From the NCBI RefSeq assembly GCF_007992495.1, contig NZ_BKAJ01000069.1:36160-100159 (forward strand): a stretch of DNA of 64,000 nt, in the 5' to 3' direction. Origin of the DNA: Reyranella soli (GTDB taxonomy: Bacteria > Pseudomonadota > Alphaproteobacteria > Reyranellales > Reyranellaceae). The notes beneath the pieces are model-generated. The model was not told the DNA's origin and made no database searches. It worked only from the letters and a program-made list of their open reading frames with translations. A program made the position numbers and the translations under genes. Shown piece after piece: positions 61,777-64,000 of this stretch; the first letter of the stretch is position 1; each line of letters starts with the position of its first letter.

Positions 61777-61808
61777 CACGGCGGACCATCGTCCAATGGT
61801 CCGCCGTG
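61777..61808 (-). terminator. Hairpin after ABC transporter gene
   Basis: Exact arms CACGGCGGACCAT (61777-61789) and ATGGTCCGCCGTG (61796-61808) with a 6-base loop. It lies downstream of the ABC gene and is followed by an AT-rich segment, so it probably terminates that transcript. Confidence 0.6.
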
Positions 61809-61835
61809 ATATTTTATTGCGCGGTGAGTGCCCGA

Positions 61836-63656
<1,821 letters not shown>

Positions 63657-63800
63657 TGCTCGATGCCACGCCCGCGAAAAGGCGATGGCCCCCGAAAAAG
63701 TCGTTCGACCGGCCGGGTGAACCGGCAACGTCCGACGAACGTGAATGGTCAGAAAAGCGGAAGAAGCAGGCGGCGCCCTCGGCGGCGGCCGCGCCCGGAC
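63657..63800. other. Upstream region of ABC gene
   Basis: About 140 bases rich in GCC/GGC runs. Possible promoter of the ABC gene. No feature stands out. Confidence 0.3.
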
Positions 63801-63872
63801 CTAATGCCTGAAGCGGGCGAGGTCCGATTCGCAGCCGACGGGAGCGATGGCGTTGAACATGATGGAAAGCAT
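63801..63872 (-). CDS. Possible 23-residue ORF
   Basis: ATG 63872 has a good Shine-Dalgarno (GGGAG) and encodes MLSIMFNAIAPVGC then ESDLARFRH. It could be a small protein, a leader peptide or a chance frame. A longer frame from 63992 exists but is less convincing. Confidence 0.3.
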   Translation of the reverse strand: MLSIMFNAIAPVGCESDLARFRH

Positions 63873-64000
63873 CAACGTCTCCCTGGCTGGGGTTGTATCG
63901 AGGGCGCGCAAGCTATGCCGCGAAACGCCCGCAGGCAAGAGTACTTCGCTGAATTTCCGACCGAGGCTGTCGCACTGTGGCGGCGACGCCACAATGTCCC

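Overview
The window looks like a chromosomal segment of a GC-rich (about two thirds G+C) alphaproteobacterium. The support is a Bug-type periplasmic binding protein, a PuuD-type urate oxidase with a cytochrome c domain, an oxalyl-CoA/formyl-CoA module, many SD-linked ATGA overlaps, and intergenic palindromes of the kind common in Rhizobiales/Reyranella-like genomes. Genus cannot be fixed from sequence alone.

Layout. (1) 1-8.4 kb, host: end of malQ, treY (trehalose from glycogen), a STAS-like protein, several small secreted or membrane proteins, a secreted alpha/beta hydrolase and a frameshifted secreted protein. (2) 8.4-36.0 kb, a podovirus-like prophage with no visible integrase, replication or tape-measure gene. 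It holds two full S24 (CI-like) repressors plus a relic of a third, a frameshifted YdaS/Cro-like gene, operator-like palindromes, then terS-terL, portal, scaffold, SU10-type (DUF5309) capsid, adaptor, tail hub, tail-collar proteins, S74-chaperone protein, endolysin and nested Rz/Rz1. The late genes are split by two cargo islands on the opposite strand or of foreign type: 13.5-15.6 kb (secreted caspase plus a membrane protein) and 18.35-26.8 kb. The second island carries a ubiquitin-like conjugation operon (Ubl, E2, JAB-E1 fusion, DUF6527) followed by a RecB-nuclease/RNase H/SF1-helicase fusion, and a divergent RHH-GNAT-XRE-ImmA operon. Each of the three late transcription units (terS, portal, capsid) begins with a copy of one conserved ~60-bp promoter-plus-hairpin element whose inner stem co-varies and contains the Shine-Dalgarno sequence. 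(3) 36.0-40.6 kb: two SGNH-like proteins, a PhyH dioxygenase, a methyltransferase and a tRNA-Arg(CCG). (4) 40.6-53.5 kb, host metabolism: Bug receptor, SDR, RidA (frameshifted), lipoproteins, MaoC, two crotonases, PhyH (frameshifted), LysE exporter, quinone oxidoreductase, an RNase-like/immunity-like pair, puuD and divergent malate synthase. (5) 53.5-61.7 kb: acyl-CoA dehydrogenase and the minus-strand oxalate block GntR-oxc-frc-formyltransferase-fhs. (6) 61.8-64 kb: ABC exporter.

How the parts work together. The oxalate genes take oxalyl-CoA to formyl-CoA, swap CoA to oxalate, and pass formate to tetrahydrofolate. PuuD and malate synthase fit purine degradation to glyoxylate and then malate. 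The prophage carries the anti-phage-like cargo. Seven host or cargo genes, plus the Cro-like gene, each need a 1-2 base shift to restore a family-like reading frame. That many in 64 kb raises the question of assembly indels rather than true pseudogenes.
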